DNA of 64,000 bases from Neoceratodus forsteri (lineage: Eukaryota; Chordata; Ceratodontiformes; Ceratodontidae), in contig JADMNL010000028.1 in the NCBI GenBank assembly GCA_016271365.2, forward strand, positions 99,417,501 to 99,481,500. Direction: 5' to 3'. How positions within the stretch are numbered: the stretch's first letter is position 1; every line of letters starts with the position of its first letter. Positions 63,501 through 64,000 of this stretch are shown here, piece by piece. The translations under genes and the position numbers were made by a program. Under the pieces are notes generated by a model. That model was not told where the DNA came from, did not search any database, and saw only the letters and a program-made list of their open reading frames with translations.

Positions 63501-64000
63501 TATAGGTGTATAAAGAAATAACAGCTCAGCTAGCTACAGGTACAGGAACATGCATAAGCCTGAAGCTGCAAAGCAAAGGTGGTGGTGCCCCCCCCCACTA
63601 CAATATGCACTGACTGCAGTGATTGCAAGCAGACAGGAAATGCTTAAGTGCAATGCCAATGCCCTTGTGAACTGTCAGCAGCTTCAGAACACAGCACACA
63701 CTAAAGCTTTTGCCTTTCCCACACTATTTACTGCTAAATGAAAAAAAAAATATTTTTTCAGCACTGTAAAGAAGTCACAGGTACGGGCCCTTTTTCAGCC
63801 AGCCAGCCAGCAACCAAAAGCTTAGCCTAGCCTGTAACTACAGATAGACTTTGGCCTGAAGATTACAACATGATCCATCATTCTGTTGTAAAAAAAAAAA
63901 TACTTTAATCAATCAGTCAATCAAGTTAAGCACCGCAGTCTCCACTGAAGAACAAAACAGAAGAGTCAAAAACAAGCCTGCAAAGTAGTGTTGCTCGGAT
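63501..64000. other. Unassigned end with a terminal-repeat-like motif
   Basis: TAGTGTTGCTCGGAT at 63986-64000 resembles TAGCGTTGCTCGGAT at 28419, the left end of the element at 28415-29215. A related element may therefore begin here and continue past the window. Nothing else is recognised. Confidence 0.4.

Overview
The window reads as vertebrate intergenic or intronic DNA made almost entirely of transposable elements and their debris. I found no host protein-coding gene, rRNA, free-standing tRNA gene, operon or CRISPR array. The long open frames are either decayed transposon proteins or stop-free frames through tandem repeats. CR1-type LINEs dominate, with L2, Penelope-like, L1-type and 2A-carrying LINEs, tRNA-headed SINEs, hAT transposons and many long fold-back elements. 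This mixture suggests a non-amniote vertebrate with a large, repeat-rich genome, such as a lungfish, amphibian or cartilaginous fish. The exact group cannot be fixed from sequence alone.

Layout. 1-4400 holds CR1 and other LINE 3' ends and one inverted SINE. 4400-7168 is mostly unassigned. 7169-8820 holds a ~590-bp SINE with perfect 15-bp target duplications, and a fold-back repeat hit by a 308-bp hAT-type MITE with an 8-bp duplication. 9590-10475 is CR1. 11040-14120 is a nest: a fold-back element with an L2 LINE in its loop and an L1-type insertion in its right arm. 16090-17390 is a Penelope-like element with a GIY-YIG domain. 18000-26500 holds LINE 3' ends, CR1 pieces, a palindrome, CA-rich DNA and a tRNA-type SINE. 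27168-29365 is a cluster of palindromic families.

29622-38703 is one CR1 copy split by two insertions: a ~5-kb LINE (30730-35725) with tandem 5' repeats and a 2A-like GDIELNPGP motif, and a 1,240-bp solo LTR (37009-38248) with a 5-bp duplication. 39100-49992 holds more SINEs, a 178-bp tandem repeat mixed with fold-backs, an L2 split by a SINE, and three very long palindromes. 50010-56640 is a three-layer nest: a BED-finger hAT transposase pseudogene on the minus strand, split by a hAT-type MITE (8-bp duplication TCTGACCC), itself split by a near-complete CR1 whose ORF1 has an SGNH-esterase domain. 56750-63500 holds four unrelated tandem arrays (69, ~298, ~143 and ~150-180 bp units) with CR1 pieces between them.

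The genes here do not work together. The biology is a layered insertion history, with autonomous elements broken by frameshifts, stops and later insertions, and abundant non-autonomous palindromic elements whose mobilising enzymes are not all visible. Boundaries given without target-site duplications are approximate.
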